Below are positions 38,211-48,053 of a DNA stretch of 64,000 nt, piece after piece. The notes under the pieces were generated by a model. It did not search any database. It had not been told where the DNA came from and was given only the letters and a program-made list of their open reading frames with translations. Source of the stretch: Planktothricoides sp. SR001 (GTDB taxonomy: Bacteria; Cyanobacteriota; Cyanobacteriia; Cyanobacteriales; Laspinemataceae); the NCBI RefSeq assembly GCF_001276715.1, contig NZ_LIUQ01000001.1, forward strand, positions 233,435-297,434, read 5' to 3'. Both the position numbers and the translations under genes were made by a program. Position 1 is the stretch's first letter. Each line of letters opens with the position of its first letter.

Positions 38211-39497
38211 CTATCGCGGAGGGCGAATCGCTTGTAAAATCAAATCGGCGGCTCGACTAGATCCTCCGGCGTCGTGAATTGCTTTTTGTAAGCGTACTGC
38301 ATTATTTATATATTGACTTTCAGTTAAAACTTTTTGCATCACATTTTTCAAGGGAGAAACCCTCAACTGAGACAGAGATATCATCTCTCCAGCGCCACTA
38401 CGAACCAGACGCGCCCCCACTCCGGGCTGATCGTTAGTAATGGGAATTGCTAACAGGGGAACGCCTTCATTTAAAGATTCTAAGGTAGTATTCAAACCGC
38501 CATGAGTCACGGTCATGGCAGTTTTTTTTAGCAATTCCCCTTGAGGCACATAGCCGAAAACCAAAGGAGAACCGGGCAATTTTGGCAAAGATTCTGGTGT
38601 TCCACCGCCCCCTAAAGAAATCACCAACTGAACATCTAATTTTTCACAAGCGGCGGCCACAAGCTCAAAAACAGACAAAAAACGATTTTGTAATGTTCCC
38701 ATCGAGCAATAAACCAGAGGTTGACCCGTTAACCTTTCCCAAGGAAAAGATACCCCCGGATCATAATTTATCGGGGCTTGATAAAGACCCGTAAAATGAA
38801 AATAGGGGGGCAAATGCTGCCAGGAAAATTCAAACTCAGCCAATGATTGGCTCAGTTGTAAAATTTTTGAGTTAGCATCATCAGGATGAGTATAAAGGGG
38901 TAAATGCCACTGTTGGCGATAATCATTCAATGCCCGCTTAATTGGCTGCCAGAAATAATTAAAGAGAAAATAACCCAGGTCGTTGCGGAGATGCGCCCAC
39001 CAAGCCGACTGTTCGCGAAGCGTTGCGGATGCAACATCGTCCCAAGGGGTAAAACTGGGAGGAATTCCCCTTTCTTGATTCATTGGCAAAGCATTACAAA
39101 CAGTAATAAAAGGAATCTGGAGCAATTCGGCAACGGTACTGCCAGCCGCCGTAAATTGGTCAATTAATAATACATCTATACCGGCTGCCTTAATTGCTGC
39201 TGGTGCTTCTGTGAGAATTAATTTTACTTCCCACAAGCGCAAATTTATAGTAAAGATAGCGGCAGCTATCCCGGTTAATTCTCCCAATTTTGCTAGAGAA
39301 TTTTTCAGACTTTCCTGGCCAATTTCTTCTGTGCCAATTTCCCAAAAGTTTAAGCCAGCTATCAAAGCAAAAGGTTGAGCTACTGCCATGGCAAATAAGG
39401 TGACAGAATGCCCCCGCTGTTTCAGTTCCCAACCTAATGCAGTCATAGCCTTAAGATGACTGGTTACTGGGGGGCAAAGTAAGCCAAAATGTGTCAT
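38211..39497 (-). CDS. MGT/UGT-type glycosyltransferase
   Basis: 428-aa GT-B fold enzyme of the UDP-glycosyltransferase superfamily. The N-terminal acceptor domain begins MTHFGLLCPPVTSHLKAM. The donor-binding C-terminal region has VYCSMGTL, FGYVPQGELL, VTHGGLNTTLESLNEGVPLLAIPITNDQPGVGARL, which is the signature of macrolide- and zeaxanthin-type transferases. It probably adds a sugar to a lipophilic small molecule. It is the last gene of the cluster, 12 nt after the desaturase stop. Confidence 0.9.
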   Translation of the reverse strand: MTHFGLLCPPVTSHLKAMTALGWELKQRGHSVTLFAMAVAQPFALIAGLNFWEIGTEEIGQESLKNSLAKLGELTGIAAAIFTINLRLWEVKLILTEAPAAIKAAGIDVLLIDQFTAAGSTVAELLQIPFITVCNALPMNQERGIPPSFTPWDDVASATLREQSAWWAHLRNDLGYFLFNYFWQPIKRALNDYRQQWHLPLYTHPDDANSKILQLSQSLAEFEFSWQHLPPYFHFTGLYQAPINYDPGVSFPWERLTGQPLVYCSMGTLQNRFLSVFELVAAACEKLDVQLVISLGGGGTPESLPKLPGSPLVFGYVPQGELLKKTAMTVTHGGLNTTLESLNEGVPLLAIPITNDQPGVGARLVRSGAGEMISLSQLRVSPLKNVMQKVLTESQYINNAVRLQKAIHDAGGSSRAADLILQAIRPPR

Positions 39498-39509
39498 ATA
39501 AATCGGTGA

Positions 39510-40442
39510 TTAATCTGTTTGATTCTGAGTGGTTATTTCTGCTACTGGCTGCGGCCCTCGCCAAAATCGAATAAATGCGCTCAGATAACCCGGTCGGTCT
39601 CGAATTGGATCGTCAAATTGGGGCAGGTAAATCCAAGGTACATTAGGATGTTGATGATGTGCTAAATGCCAGTTAAAATTCAGCATCCAAGCGCTGTAAA
39701 GCGGGTGTGCCAAAAGATTGTGTGCGCCGTTGAGGACGTGGCGCGGTGAACCGGCATGGGGGAGATACTGTTGAGACGACCAATTCAAGCCGTAAAAACT
39801 ATAGAGAAGTAAGTAAGGCCATAGTTTGAAATTGAAGGCGAAAAAGAGGGTCAAGTGAATCAAAATTACAGCCAAACATTCCAGTCGGATGCGTAGTAAA
39901 TACCGGGTGGGAATTCCGCTAACCATTGCGGAAACTGAAGGGGCATCTCGCAATAATGACGTTCGCAAGAGTCCGGGAAATAATAGCAATATAATCATTG
40001 ATACAGGAACAGACAGCCAAAACATTCCTGTATAAAGGGCATAGAAGTAAATGCGTTTGCCTAATAAATTATCAGTGGGATAATACAGGTCAAACATTTC
40101 TGCATCGGTGCGGTTGCGTTGGTGGTGTCCCAAATGACAGGCGCGGAGAAAGGTAAAAGAACCGGGGAAAAATGCTGCTAACAGGAAGCCAAATATGTCA
40201 TTAATTATCGGGTGGGGATGGAATATACGGTGTTCGGCTTCATGGAGCAGCGAGTAAAGCGGTAAAAATAAGAAGGAAAAGGCAATGGCGATCGCGATTG
40301 TAGTTGGCCAGTTACTAACATGAGATGCTAACCATTGTAAAAAAATACCCACACCAATAATGAGAAAAGTTAGAGCAATGTTAATTCGATATGGCGGAGT
40401 AATTTCATTAGGTTTAGGATGAGACAGTAGATGATTTGCCAT
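39510..40442 (-). CDS. Fatty-acid desaturase-like membrane di-iron enzyme
   Basis: 310 aa. The three histidine boxes are HEAEH (about residue 68), HLGHH (about 103) and HLAHHQHP (about 260), as in membrane desaturases and carotenoid hydroxylases. There are about five hydrophobic spans. It introduces a double bond or hydroxyl into a lipid-like chain. Gene spacing on both sides (12 and 21 nt) supports cotranscription with the glycosyltransferase and the fusion protein. Confidence 0.9.
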   Translation of the reverse strand: MANHLLSHPKPNEITPPYRINIALTFLIIGVGIFLQWLASHVSNWPTTIAIAIAFSFLFLPLYSLLHEAEHRIFHPHPIINDIFGFLLAAFFPGSFTFLRACHLGHHQRNRTDAEMFDLYYPTDNLLGKRIYFYALYTGMFWLSVPVSMIILLLFPGLLRTSLLRDAPSVSAMVSGIPTRYLLRIRLECLAVILIHLTLFFAFNFKLWPYLLLYSFYGLNWSSQQYLPHAGSPRHVLNGAHNLLAHPLYSAWMLNFNWHLAHHQHPNVPWIYLPQFDDPIRDRPGYLSAFIRFWRGPQPVAEITTQNQTD

Positions 40443-40463
40443 AATTTTCGGAGTAAATTATGA

Positions 40464-43316
40464 TTATTGAGAAATTTGATAATAGTGGTTTAAGGGTAAA
40501 TTAAACACTTCAGGTTCGGTCTGACCGCACCAGTAAATTTTGACGTTAGTGCTGAGATCATTGCTGCCATGATTATTTGGCTGAATTTGCCCAAATCCGA
40601 ACAGCAACCGCTGGTCTCCCTGGGCTGAAAAACCGTTGGATGATTGAACTTCTCGCCGCTGAATGCCTGTTTCTGACTCAACAGTAACTTGCGTACCAAT
40701 TGCGTCGCGGTTGCAGGTTTTGCCATTTCCTTTTAAGTCTAAACCTAACCATGATTTAGGCACAGAGTCATTGCGATAAATAGAAACTGGGGCAAATTGG
40801 TGAGTCACCAAAACATCCAAATCTCCGTCATTATCTAAATCAGCTAGGGCAATTCCCCGCGAGTTACTTTTTTCTGTCCATCCCACTTGGTTGGCTACAT
40901 CAATAAACTGTTTTCCTGAGTTCAGGTAAACGCGGTTTTGTTCGTAGGGAAAAATACAGCGACCGCGCAAGTCAGCCCAGCGATCGGCGTAACCGTGAAC
41001 GTCTGGTTTAGTTAGAGCAATTTGGGCGTTCCAGTACCAATAATCAGGGCAACTATTACGACTGGAACTGCTGAGAAATTCCGGTGCCGGAAAAATAGCA
41101 CCCGGTTTGATTTTTTCGCCGCTGCCTAAATGCCGGTCGTAGCTGTCATCAACCATGCCATTTGCTTGCAGGATATCTAAATGACCATCTCGGTCTAAAT
41201 CTCCCATTGCTCCTCCCCAACCAAATCGATTTTCATTTAAGGCATTCAACTTCAGCGCACTGTCTTTAAATGCCTTTGAGCCTACCGCATCTACATTTCC
41301 CTGATTTAACCATAGCAAACTACCTTCTGCTTGTAGTTTATGGTGAACATTGGAAACATAAATATCGAGAGTTCCGTTATTATCGATATCTCCCAGGGAA
41401 GCATTCATCCCTTTATAGGTATCGTGACCAATTGCTCCCACCAGAAATCCGCGCACGGGGGTAAATTTTTCACCTTGCTGGTTCAAAAAAAGCTCATCTG
41501 GGCCAAAATCATTAGCCAAATATAAATCTGTCCAATTGTCGCCGTTTAAATCGCCGGTGCCGATATCAATTGTCCAGCGGTTTCCGGCTAAACCTAATCC
41601 AGCAATATCCTGTTTCTCAAATCCCTGGCCTGAATTTACATAAAACAAATTTTCGCCCCCATTATTGGCGTTATGCCAACTTCGGTGCATCACATTGAAC
41701 ATTCGCCGATCGCTCGGATATTCAGGTTCGGGGAGGTCAAAGATATTAAACGGAGTGGTATTTTCATAATTGGGTAGGTAGGGATTTATGGCATTGCCAA
41801 TCATTAAATCTAATTTTCCATCTTGATTAAAATCAAGGGTATTGGCAGTCAAGCTGATAGTATATTCATCAATTCCCGCTGCTTTACCAATGTCAGCAAA
41901 ATTTAATTTTCCATCCTCAATTAAACGATTTTGCAAGAGCCTGGTTTTCCCATAACCTACTAGCAATAGCAAATCCGCATCACGATCATTGTCAAAATCA
42001 AACCAAAGCGCTCCTGAAGCCAATCCTTCCGAGTCTGGATGTGCCGCTAATTCAGCTAAGGCAGGGATGGGAAATCTCTCAAATTGGAAGTTACCTTTGT
42101 TTAGATACAAAGCGGCGCGATCGCCCTGATCTTTGAGTGGGTAAGTTAAGAAAATATCCTGTAATCCATCTTGATTAGCATCAGCAACCGCAACCGCGTC
42201 CCCCACAGATAGCAGCCATTTGCCTACAGTTTGCATTCGCGGATCGACTTGCTCTAATATCTGGCTAGAATGGGTGGTAATTCCCGCATCAGCAGCGGTT
42301 ATATTCGTCAGGGAAAAATCCGGCTGAATTTTGACGTTGGCTGAAAGCAAATTTTGATAGGCTGCAACTCCGCTGACGCCAATGGAAGCGATCGCCCCCC
42401 AGCGGTAAAGTGCTTGGAATAAAACCTGCGTACTAGGTTGGTTTCCCTGCCGAACTCCTTGCCAAATTTCCCCGCACCAATTCCAAATCAAGCGACCGGC
42501 GAAATAAATAAATCCAGCAAAAAAGAAAGTGGAAAAGCTTTCATATTTATGCAACAATAAATCAATCACAACCACAAGCAGAGACATCCAGATTTGCCCT
42601 TTGACGGTGCGGGGGGATGTCGCTGGATCGGTGATCATAAAAAATACAAACAGGTAAAAGGAAGGGGCTGTGAGAGTTCCCGTGATAATAGTTTCTGGCG
42701 GAATGATATCCCGCATCAAATAGGCACGCAAGCCTAACTGAATGGCGTAAAATCCCAGAAAGGACACAATCAGTGCCGTTCGTTGAATTTTGAAGGCAAA
42801 TAATAACAGCGCCGCAGTGATAATAAATAGCAGGATTGCCAGGGAACCGCCCCATTGGTAAGCGGGAGATGCGGCGATCGCCCCTTGGGAAAACAGCAGA
42901 CTGACTGTAATGCCAAATAAGGCGGGGTTAAAAACGTGACGCCCTTGAAAAGTCACGAGGTATTTAGAAGAAATGGCAAAAAAAACTGGCACCAAGGGCA
43001 GCCACATCCCGTGAGAAAAGTTGGTTAAAATGCTCAGAGAACATCCGGTAATGGCAGCACTGAGAGGAAACAGTAAGGTTGACCCCCGAAACAGCCAATG
43101 AAACAGCATATCTAACCCGCAAGCTGAACCCACCATGAGTAAAATTTGGCCGGGAGAGCGATTAAATCCGAGAACAGTCAGCCCTAATAACAAATAAACG
43201 GCTAAAATTCCAAAAATTCTCCATCTTGGATCGGATTTTGTCGGCCAGCGATCCCATTGAATCTGCTGGAATTTATCTAAAAGTAATGATTGATTAACTT
43301 TTGATGATATGGTCAT
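40464..43316 (-). CDS. RnfD/NqrB-like membrane domain fused to a CRTAC1 (FG-GAP, UnbV/ASPIC) domain
   Basis: 950 aa. Residues about 30-310 are a multi-span region with the MITDPATSPRTVKGQIW motif of RnfD/NqrB subunits. Residues about 320-850 hold FG-GAP calcium-binding repeats, each DxNxDGxxD-like (DANQDGLQDIF, DFNQDGKLDLM, DLNGDNWTDLY, DIDNNGTLDIY, DLDRDGHLDIL, DLDNDGDLDVL). The end is an UnbV/ASPIC module (GTQVTVESETGIQRREVQSS). The large soluble part is probably outside the membrane. No redox partner is nearby, so a transport or scaffold role is equally possible. Confidence 0.82.
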   Translation of the reverse strand: MTISSKVNQSLLLDKFQQIQWDRWPTKSDPRWRIFGILAVYLLLGLTVLGFNRSPGQILLMVGSACGLDMLFHWLFRGSTLLFPLSAAITGCSLSILTNFSHGMWLPLVPVFFAISSKYLVTFQGRHVFNPALFGITVSLLFSQGAIAASPAYQWGGSLAILLFIITAALLLFAFKIQRTALIVSFLGFYAIQLGLRAYLMRDIIPPETIITGTLTAPSFYLFVFFMITDPATSPRTVKGQIWMSLLVVVIDLLLHKYESFSTFFFAGFIYFAGRLIWNWCGEIWQGVRQGNQPSTQVLFQALYRWGAIASIGVSGVAAYQNLLSANVKIQPDFSLTNITAADAGITTHSSQILEQVDPRMQTVGKWLLSVGDAVAVADANQDGLQDIFLTYPLKDQGDRAALYLNKGNFQFERFPIPALAELAAHPDSEGLASGALWFDFDNDRDADLLLLVGYGKTRLLQNRLIEDGKLNFADIGKAAGIDEYTISLTANTLDFNQDGKLDLMIGNAINPYLPNYENTTPFNIFDLPEPEYPSDRRMFNVMHRSWHNANNGGENLFYVNSGQGFEKQDIAGLGLAGNRWTIDIGTGDLNGDNWTDLYLANDFGPDELFLNQQGEKFTPVRGFLVGAIGHDTYKGMNASLGDIDNNGTLDIYVSNVHHKLQAEGSLLWLNQGNVDAVGSKAFKDSALKLNALNENRFGWGGAMGDLDRDGHLDILQANGMVDDSYDRHLGSGEKIKPGAIFPAPEFLSSSSRNSCPDYWYWNAQIALTKPDVHGYADRWADLRGRCIFPYEQNRVYLNSGKQFIDVANQVGWTEKSNSRGIALADLDNDGDLDVLVTHQFAPVSIYRNDSVPKSWLGLDLKGNGKTCNRDAIGTQVTVESETGIQRREVQSSNGFSAQGDQRLLFGFGQIQPNNHGSNDLSTNVKIYWCGQTEPEVFNLPLNHYYQISQ

Positions 43317-43412
43317 AAATTTTGAGTTCTCAATTCATCAATAAAACGCTAAATTTCTCTATGACTGTAAAACAAAAAATTTGCTCTTATAGCAATTATG
43401 AAGAACAGTAAA

Positions 43413-44519
43413 TCACACCGTGCCAATCTCCACATAAGGAACTCTACCATCTAGCTGATTAAACCAAGATTCACCATCTGAATAATAAATTACAAACAAT
43501 CGGCCAGCCGCTTCAATTCTGCGATATTCCCCCAGAATTGAGCCGAGGGGATCACTCTCGTGCAAGCCCGCGATAAAATAATGACTTTCACTCTTCGCCC
43601 GGTCACAGTATAACATCCGCAGCAAGCCGCGAAAAATCTCTGGGTTGTGATCTTCTATGGCCACAAATGCCAAATAAAAATAAGGTATTTCCGCACCTGG
43701 GTGCGGCAGGGGCTTCAGGGGTGTAAGCTGCGCTAATAAATTATAACATGGGCGAATGATTGCCATTTTACGGCTGTAGGCTTCGATATAGGTTTGCCGA
43801 AAACTACGCTGATTCCAAGCGGCTACTACACCGACAATTCGGTGATCTTTAATGGCTAGGTAAAAATCTTCTGCTGTTAGCCCCCGTAACCGAGAACTGT
43901 GAAAATCTTCCAGGGAATAGTAAGGAGCAAATTGCTTTTGAGCATGGCATTGCTGTACAAACCTTAAAATATCCGCAAGTTGGTGATTCTTTGCCCGGGT
44001 AAAATTAACCCCAGTAACTTTAATTTCTGGTTTGGGCAAATCTAAATGAATGGCTGGGGTCAGAATTAAACCCATATCTTGATATTGGGGCAAACCGGCT
44101 CTGCCGCCAATTAAATTGTTTAAAGCAGCCCGATTGCCATCAAGAATCAGGGAATAATATAGGGGAACTGGGGCAGCTTTATGTAGCTGACGCAAAAAGC
44201 GATATCCTCGCGCTAAAATCGTCCCATTGCGATAGTCTTGATGGAGGCGCAAATCAGCCAAATATCCGATTTTTTGCAGCCGCCCGTTAATCCAAGACGG
44301 TTTGATTAATCGGCTGCCTAAGCTGATTATTTTTCCGGTTGATTTTTCCTGGCATTTTATCACTTGAAAAGATGATCCTTGTACTTGGCAACCGGCAAAA
44401 TAATTCGGTTCTCTTCGGAAACTGACAGAGATATTGCCCTGCATCCAATTTTCTGCCATCCGCTCCCGGAGTTGAGGTTCATCTTCTAAGGTCGCTAGAC
44501 CAAATTCAAATTGACTCAT
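43413..44519 (-). CDS. GNAT-fold acyltransferase-like protein
   Basis: 368 aa. It contains segments typical of acyl-CoA N-acyltransferase folds (KIGYLADLRLHQDYRNGTILARGYRFL near residue 90, and IVGVVAAWNQRSF near 230), with two likely GNAT halves. The exact acyl donor and acceptor are unknown. It is followed by the RnfD-CRTAC1 gene and preceded by the GH3 gene with a 19-nt gap. Confidence 0.7.
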   Translation of the reverse strand: MSQFEFGLATLEDEPQLRERMAENWMQGNISVSFRREPNYFAGCQVQGSSFQVIKCQEKSTGKIISLGSRLIKPSWINGRLQKIGYLADLRLHQDYRNGTILARGYRFLRQLHKAAPVPLYYSLILDGNRAALNNLIGGRAGLPQYQDMGLILTPAIHLDLPKPEIKVTGVNFTRAKNHQLADILRFVQQCHAQKQFAPYYSLEDFHSSRLRGLTAEDFYLAIKDHRIVGVVAAWNQRSFRQTYIEAYSRKMAIIRPCYNLLAQLTPLKPLPHPGAEIPYFYLAFVAIEDHNPEIFRGLLRMLYCDRAKSESHYFIAGLHESDPLGSILGEYRRIEAAGRLFVIYYSDGESWFNQLDGRVPYVEIGTV

Positions 44520-44538
44520 CTGATGCTAACTCCCCTAA

Positions 44539-46074
44539 TTAAAATACTTCAAATCTTTGTTCCCAACCGGTTTCTCCCCTTAAAGCTGGTGGCTTAATAT
44601 CTCCCAGTCTTTGCCCTTGTTTTAAGGCATAATTAAGATATTTCTCTAAGGGATTTTTGACTCGATAAGCGGTAATTGCACCCAACTGCCCCAAGTCGCG
44701 AGCATATTGGTATTGAGGGTTACTTCTGAAGGCGCGATCTAATTTCTGACTGATAGAGATTGCGGTTGCCTGATCGCAGTCTTTTTTATCCAGAAATAAA
44801 GCATAATGGGGTTTGAGTTCTAGGGATGGAGCTAACATGGCAAAACCGGGCATATTTTTTAACTGATTTAGCACAAATTCTTCTGTCAGCTTTTCTCCAC
44901 ATAAGTCGCTGACTAACCCAGTCCGTCCGACAAATTCTAATAGCGGTGTTTGCTGATGCCAGCCCCGCACGATGATGCGATCGCCTGTGTCGTAACGGTA
45001 GAGTCCTGAAGGTGTTGTGAGCGCAACTTTGTAGCTATGACCTGTGTTTAATTCATGGCTTAAATAGGGATTGTTGCGCTCGTCGATAAATTCATAAAAA
45101 TTACTGTTTATGGCTAAAATAGGGTGGGAACAATCCGTGAGGGGAAATGTCACAACCCCCTCAGTGGCCAGCAACCCTTTGCCCTGAATCCAAGCCTGGG
45201 GAAAAACGGTTTGCAGTTGCGGGATAAATGCTTGAGCAGCGGCATCTTTCCAACAGCTAATCGTATCTAGGTGCGGCCAAATTTGCTCGGTGTCGGGCTG
45301 AGATTTAGAAAGAGCGAGTTTGAGTAACTTTGCTCTCACCGGCTGCGGTGGCAAACTCCCCGTGCCTCTGGCAATATCATCAATTAGGCGATCGCGATGA
45401 TTTTTGATCTCTTCAATAATCTGCAACAAAAAGGTGGGACTCCAAACCGAAATTAAGGTTAAGTCTTCCGCCGCCAATAAAAATAATGCGGTTAAGTAAC
45501 GCCATTCATCCAAATCAGAAATCAAGCCGAAATCAGTGGGGACTGCTAACACTTGAACCAGGTAAGCGGCCACAGAATCGCCAAAATAAGCCGCATCATT
45601 GGGCATCCCCACAGGAATTCCGCCCGCTGTTTTGGTAATATGGCGCATTGCCGGACTAATTGCCCAATAAGTCCGCCCTTTTTTAATTCCCGGACGGTGT
45701 TGCAACAAGTCTGCTAACCAGGGAAATATTGCCTGCCGAAAAGCAGTTAAACCAGCCTCAGTATAAGGAATTAATTTGGCTCCTCCTGTGCTGCCTCCGG
45801 TGATTTCAAAAGCTACCACTGGATCGGAAGTCAGCACGCGGTTTTCTCCCTCGGCTATTTTTTGAATATAGGGTGCTAAATCTTCATAAGTTTGCACGGG
45901 AACTAAATCGCAATATTCCCGATAACTGCGAATGGCTGAAAACTTAAATTTTTGACCAAAAATACTTTCACTGTTCCCTAATACAATCTCTTTTAGCCGT
46001 TGTTGTTGCACGGTGCAACTATTTGGCAATGCTGCCAAATATTCTTGCAGATAAGGGCTAACGGTATTTTGCAT
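44539..46074 (-). CDS. GH3-family acyl-acid amide synthetase
   Basis: About 511 aa. GH3 proteins (first known as plant auxin-responsive enzymes) activate a carboxylic acid as an acyl adenylate and join it to an amino acid. The P-loop-like GGSTGGAKLIPYTE is at about residue 105, followed by the YRYDTGDRIIVRGWHQQTPLLEFVGRTGLVSDLCGEKLTEE block. The start is taken at ATG 46074; a GTG at 46092 is possible. It is the likely acid-activating enzyme of this cluster; the substrate is not known. Confidence 0.88.
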   Translation of the reverse strand: MQNTVSPYLQEYLAALPNSCTVQQQRLKEIVLGNSESIFGQKFKFSAIRSYREYCDLVPVQTYEDLAPYIQKIAEGENRVLTSDPVVAFEITGGSTGGAKLIPYTEAGLTAFRQAIFPWLADLLQHRPGIKKGRTYWAISPAMRHITKTAGGIPVGMPNDAAYFGDSVAAYLVQVLAVPTDFGLISDLDEWRYLTALFLLAAEDLTLISVWSPTFLLQIIEEIKNHRDRLIDDIARGTGSLPPQPVRAKLLKLALSKSQPDTEQIWPHLDTISCWKDAAAQAFIPQLQTVFPQAWIQGKGLLATEGVVTFPLTDCSHPILAINSNFYEFIDERNNPYLSHELNTGHSYKVALTTPSGLYRYDTGDRIIVRGWHQQTPLLEFVGRTGLVSDLCGEKLTEEFVLNQLKNMPGFAMLAPSLELKPHYALFLDKKDCDQATAISISQKLDRAFRSNPQYQYARDLGQLGAITAYRVKNPLEKYLNYALKQGQRLGDIKPPALRGETGWEQRFEVF

Positions 46075-46260
46075 CAATGCCCAAGGATACACAATCTGAT
46101 TTCTCCGGTTGCCAATTAATTGTTTAATGTTGAGGAAATTTTCTCTGTTTAGGCGTCAGAAACCCGGTCGATCGAAAAAAATTTGGCAGCAAAAGGGAAA
46201 AATTTACTGATAAACCGGGCTTCTGGCTGCCGTCGGCGTAATCCCGATAGCCGATGATTT

Positions 46261-46896
46261 TTATGGTGATTTTTCAGCCCATTTTTGGTAAAATAAGATT
46301 TGTTGAATGCTTAAAATAATCACTGCTGTCCAAGTAATTGCCATAATCACTAAATGTTGTGAACTTCCTGGGACAAAGTAAACTGGGCTGCCATCGGTGG
46401 AAGCCACCCGCAGGAGCATATAGGTAGCAAAAAGTGTTTCTAACAAAAACATCACCCCCATGATTTTAAAATTGAATCTTACCTGACGATCTAAAGGCAT
46501 ATTGGAATCTACCTTTAGTCCTAATATCCCAATCAGGATAGCGCTAAAAATATCGTGACTAATCCCCCAATAGGGATGCCAAGTTTTGCTGATATACATC
46601 ATCCACAACTCGGCGATCGCCCGCAAGGCCATATTGACCCAAAATATCCAGTAATTTTGCCTGATTTTCGGGCAAATGCGCTGGTCGGCGACTATTAACA
46701 GGGGCAAGAAATACCAAAACCATAAGGCATAAGCTAACCAAAATAGCTTGGGCAGGGCTATGGATCCTCCGATTGCTTGTCCTGAATTTTGCCAATAATA
46801 AAAGGCACAACCAGTAGCGATTAAACTAGCCACAATTAACCAATACGCTAATTTTAAAGCCGAGGTAGGTGGTGCGATTTGAACAGAATTTTGCAT
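46261..46896 (-). CDS. Multi-pass membrane protein of unknown function
   Basis: 211 aa, five or six hydrophobic helices (about 15-35, 45-65, 85-105, 115-130, 145-165, 180-200) with many aromatic residues (WLAYALWFWYFLPLL). I do not recognise the family. A 168-nt gap separates it from the GH3 gene, but direction and context place it in the cluster. It may anchor or transport the product. Confidence 0.7.
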   Translation of the reverse strand: MQNSVQIAPPTSALKLAYWLIVASLIATGCAFYYWQNSGQAIGGSIALPKLFWLAYALWFWYFLPLLIVADQRICPKIRQNYWIFWVNMALRAIAELWMMYISKTWHPYWGISHDIFSAILIGILGLKVDSNMPLDRQVRFNFKIMGVMFLLETLFATYMLLRVASTDGSPVYFVPGSSQHLVIMAITWTAVIILSIQQILFYQKWAEKSP

Positions 46897-46970
46897 GGTA
46901 TAGTCCAGGGAAATAAAAATGAGACAATGACAGTTAACAATGATAGTTGAAAATGATAGTTATAGGATAG

Positions 46971-47984
46971 TTATAGGCGGATATCAACGAAATGTTCTAA
47001 ACCTGCTGGTGGTAACTCAGACTCCTGTTTAATCCCTTGCCGCCACTTGATAATATAATGGGCAAGTAAATCAGTTGACATGAATTTATAGTTCGCTTTG
47101 CCAAAACGTTTAATATTGGCTTGCTGGAGGTTTAAAATTTTCACATCTTGGGCAATAATCAGGCGAGACAACGGTTCAAAAAGCAGCCGAATTAACCAGC
47201 CAATCACCGGGAATTTAAACGATATCACCGTATAAACTTCTGTTTCTACATCGCTAATCGGCGTACAAGATGAAGTGATTATATAATGTCGGGAATCGTT
47301 AAAGATGTAATCGACGCGACTGGTGGCTGGGGCAATAAAGCGATCGGTATGTTTCATCTGACTTTTTTGTCTTGTCAGCAGCCACCAGACTAAACCATCT
47401 TCGCGGGGTTCTTCAAAGTATTCGGCAACCGCCCCATCGGGCAAAGTTTTCACCAGCGCTTTGATAGTTTTCCCTTGAGGAGAACGAAACCAAAAACGGT
47501 GAACATAAGTCGCATGGGGGCAATCTAAAAAATTTTCTAAACAGGTCTCTACCGCAGCTTTAAAGCGAGTTTTCATGCGAAAATTTGTCCAGCCCGGTTG
47601 CGATAAAAAAGGAAAATCTAGAGGGCGATCTTGGGCTGGTTTTTCTGACAGGCAAACCCACACAAATCCATCTTGTTCAATGCAGCAGTAATGTTTGACG
47701 CAGAGATGAGAGGGAATGGGGAGAGTTTCTGGAAAGGCAGGAATATCTATGACTTGGCCATCTGGTGCATAGCGCCAACCGTGATAGGGACATTGTAAGT
47801 TATTTTCAATAATTTTTCCTTGAGAAAGGGGGGCATTTCTATGGCTACAGCGATCTTCTAGGGCGATCGCTTTATTGTCAGCGGTGCGAAATAAAACGAT
47901 GGGTTGCTGTAAAATAGTTGTACCCAATGGTTTTTTGCCAAGTTCTTGTGATTGACAAGCAATATACCAGTAAGAGTTGAGCAT
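46971..47984 (-). CDS. Rieske-type (2Fe-2S) non-haem iron oxygenase
   Basis: 337 aa. The Rieske centre is CSHRNAPLSQGKIIENNLQCPYHGW (CxH and CxxH, residues about 44-67). The mononuclear iron site is NFLDCPHATYVH near residue 145. The overall pattern is close to pheophorbide a oxygenase / choline monooxygenase-like enzymes (PaO-type). It would hydroxylate or oxidise the pathway substrate using electrons from a ferredoxin. Soluble apart from a C-terminal hydrophobic segment. Confidence 0.9.
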   Translation of the reverse strand: MLNSYWYIACQSQELGKKPLGTTILQQPIVLFRTADNKAIALEDRCSHRNAPLSQGKIIENNLQCPYHGWRYAPDGQVIDIPAFPETLPIPSHLCVKHYCCIEQDGFVWVCLSEKPAQDRPLDFPFLSQPGWTNFRMKTRFKAAVETCLENFLDCPHATYVHRFWFRSPQGKTIKALVKTLPDGAVAEYFEEPREDGLVWWLLTRQKSQMKHTDRFIAPATSRVDYIFNDSRHYIITSSCTPISDVETEVYTVISFKFPVIGWLIRLLFEPLSRLIIAQDVKILNLQQANIKRFGKANYKFMSTDLLAHYIIKWRQGIKQESELPPAGLEHFVDIRL

Positions 47985-48053
47985 AGTACCCTGTGGATTA
48001 AAAATGCTTAATTGGTAGGTTTTCTCTGCCGAAAATAAGCCGGTTTTTGATGC

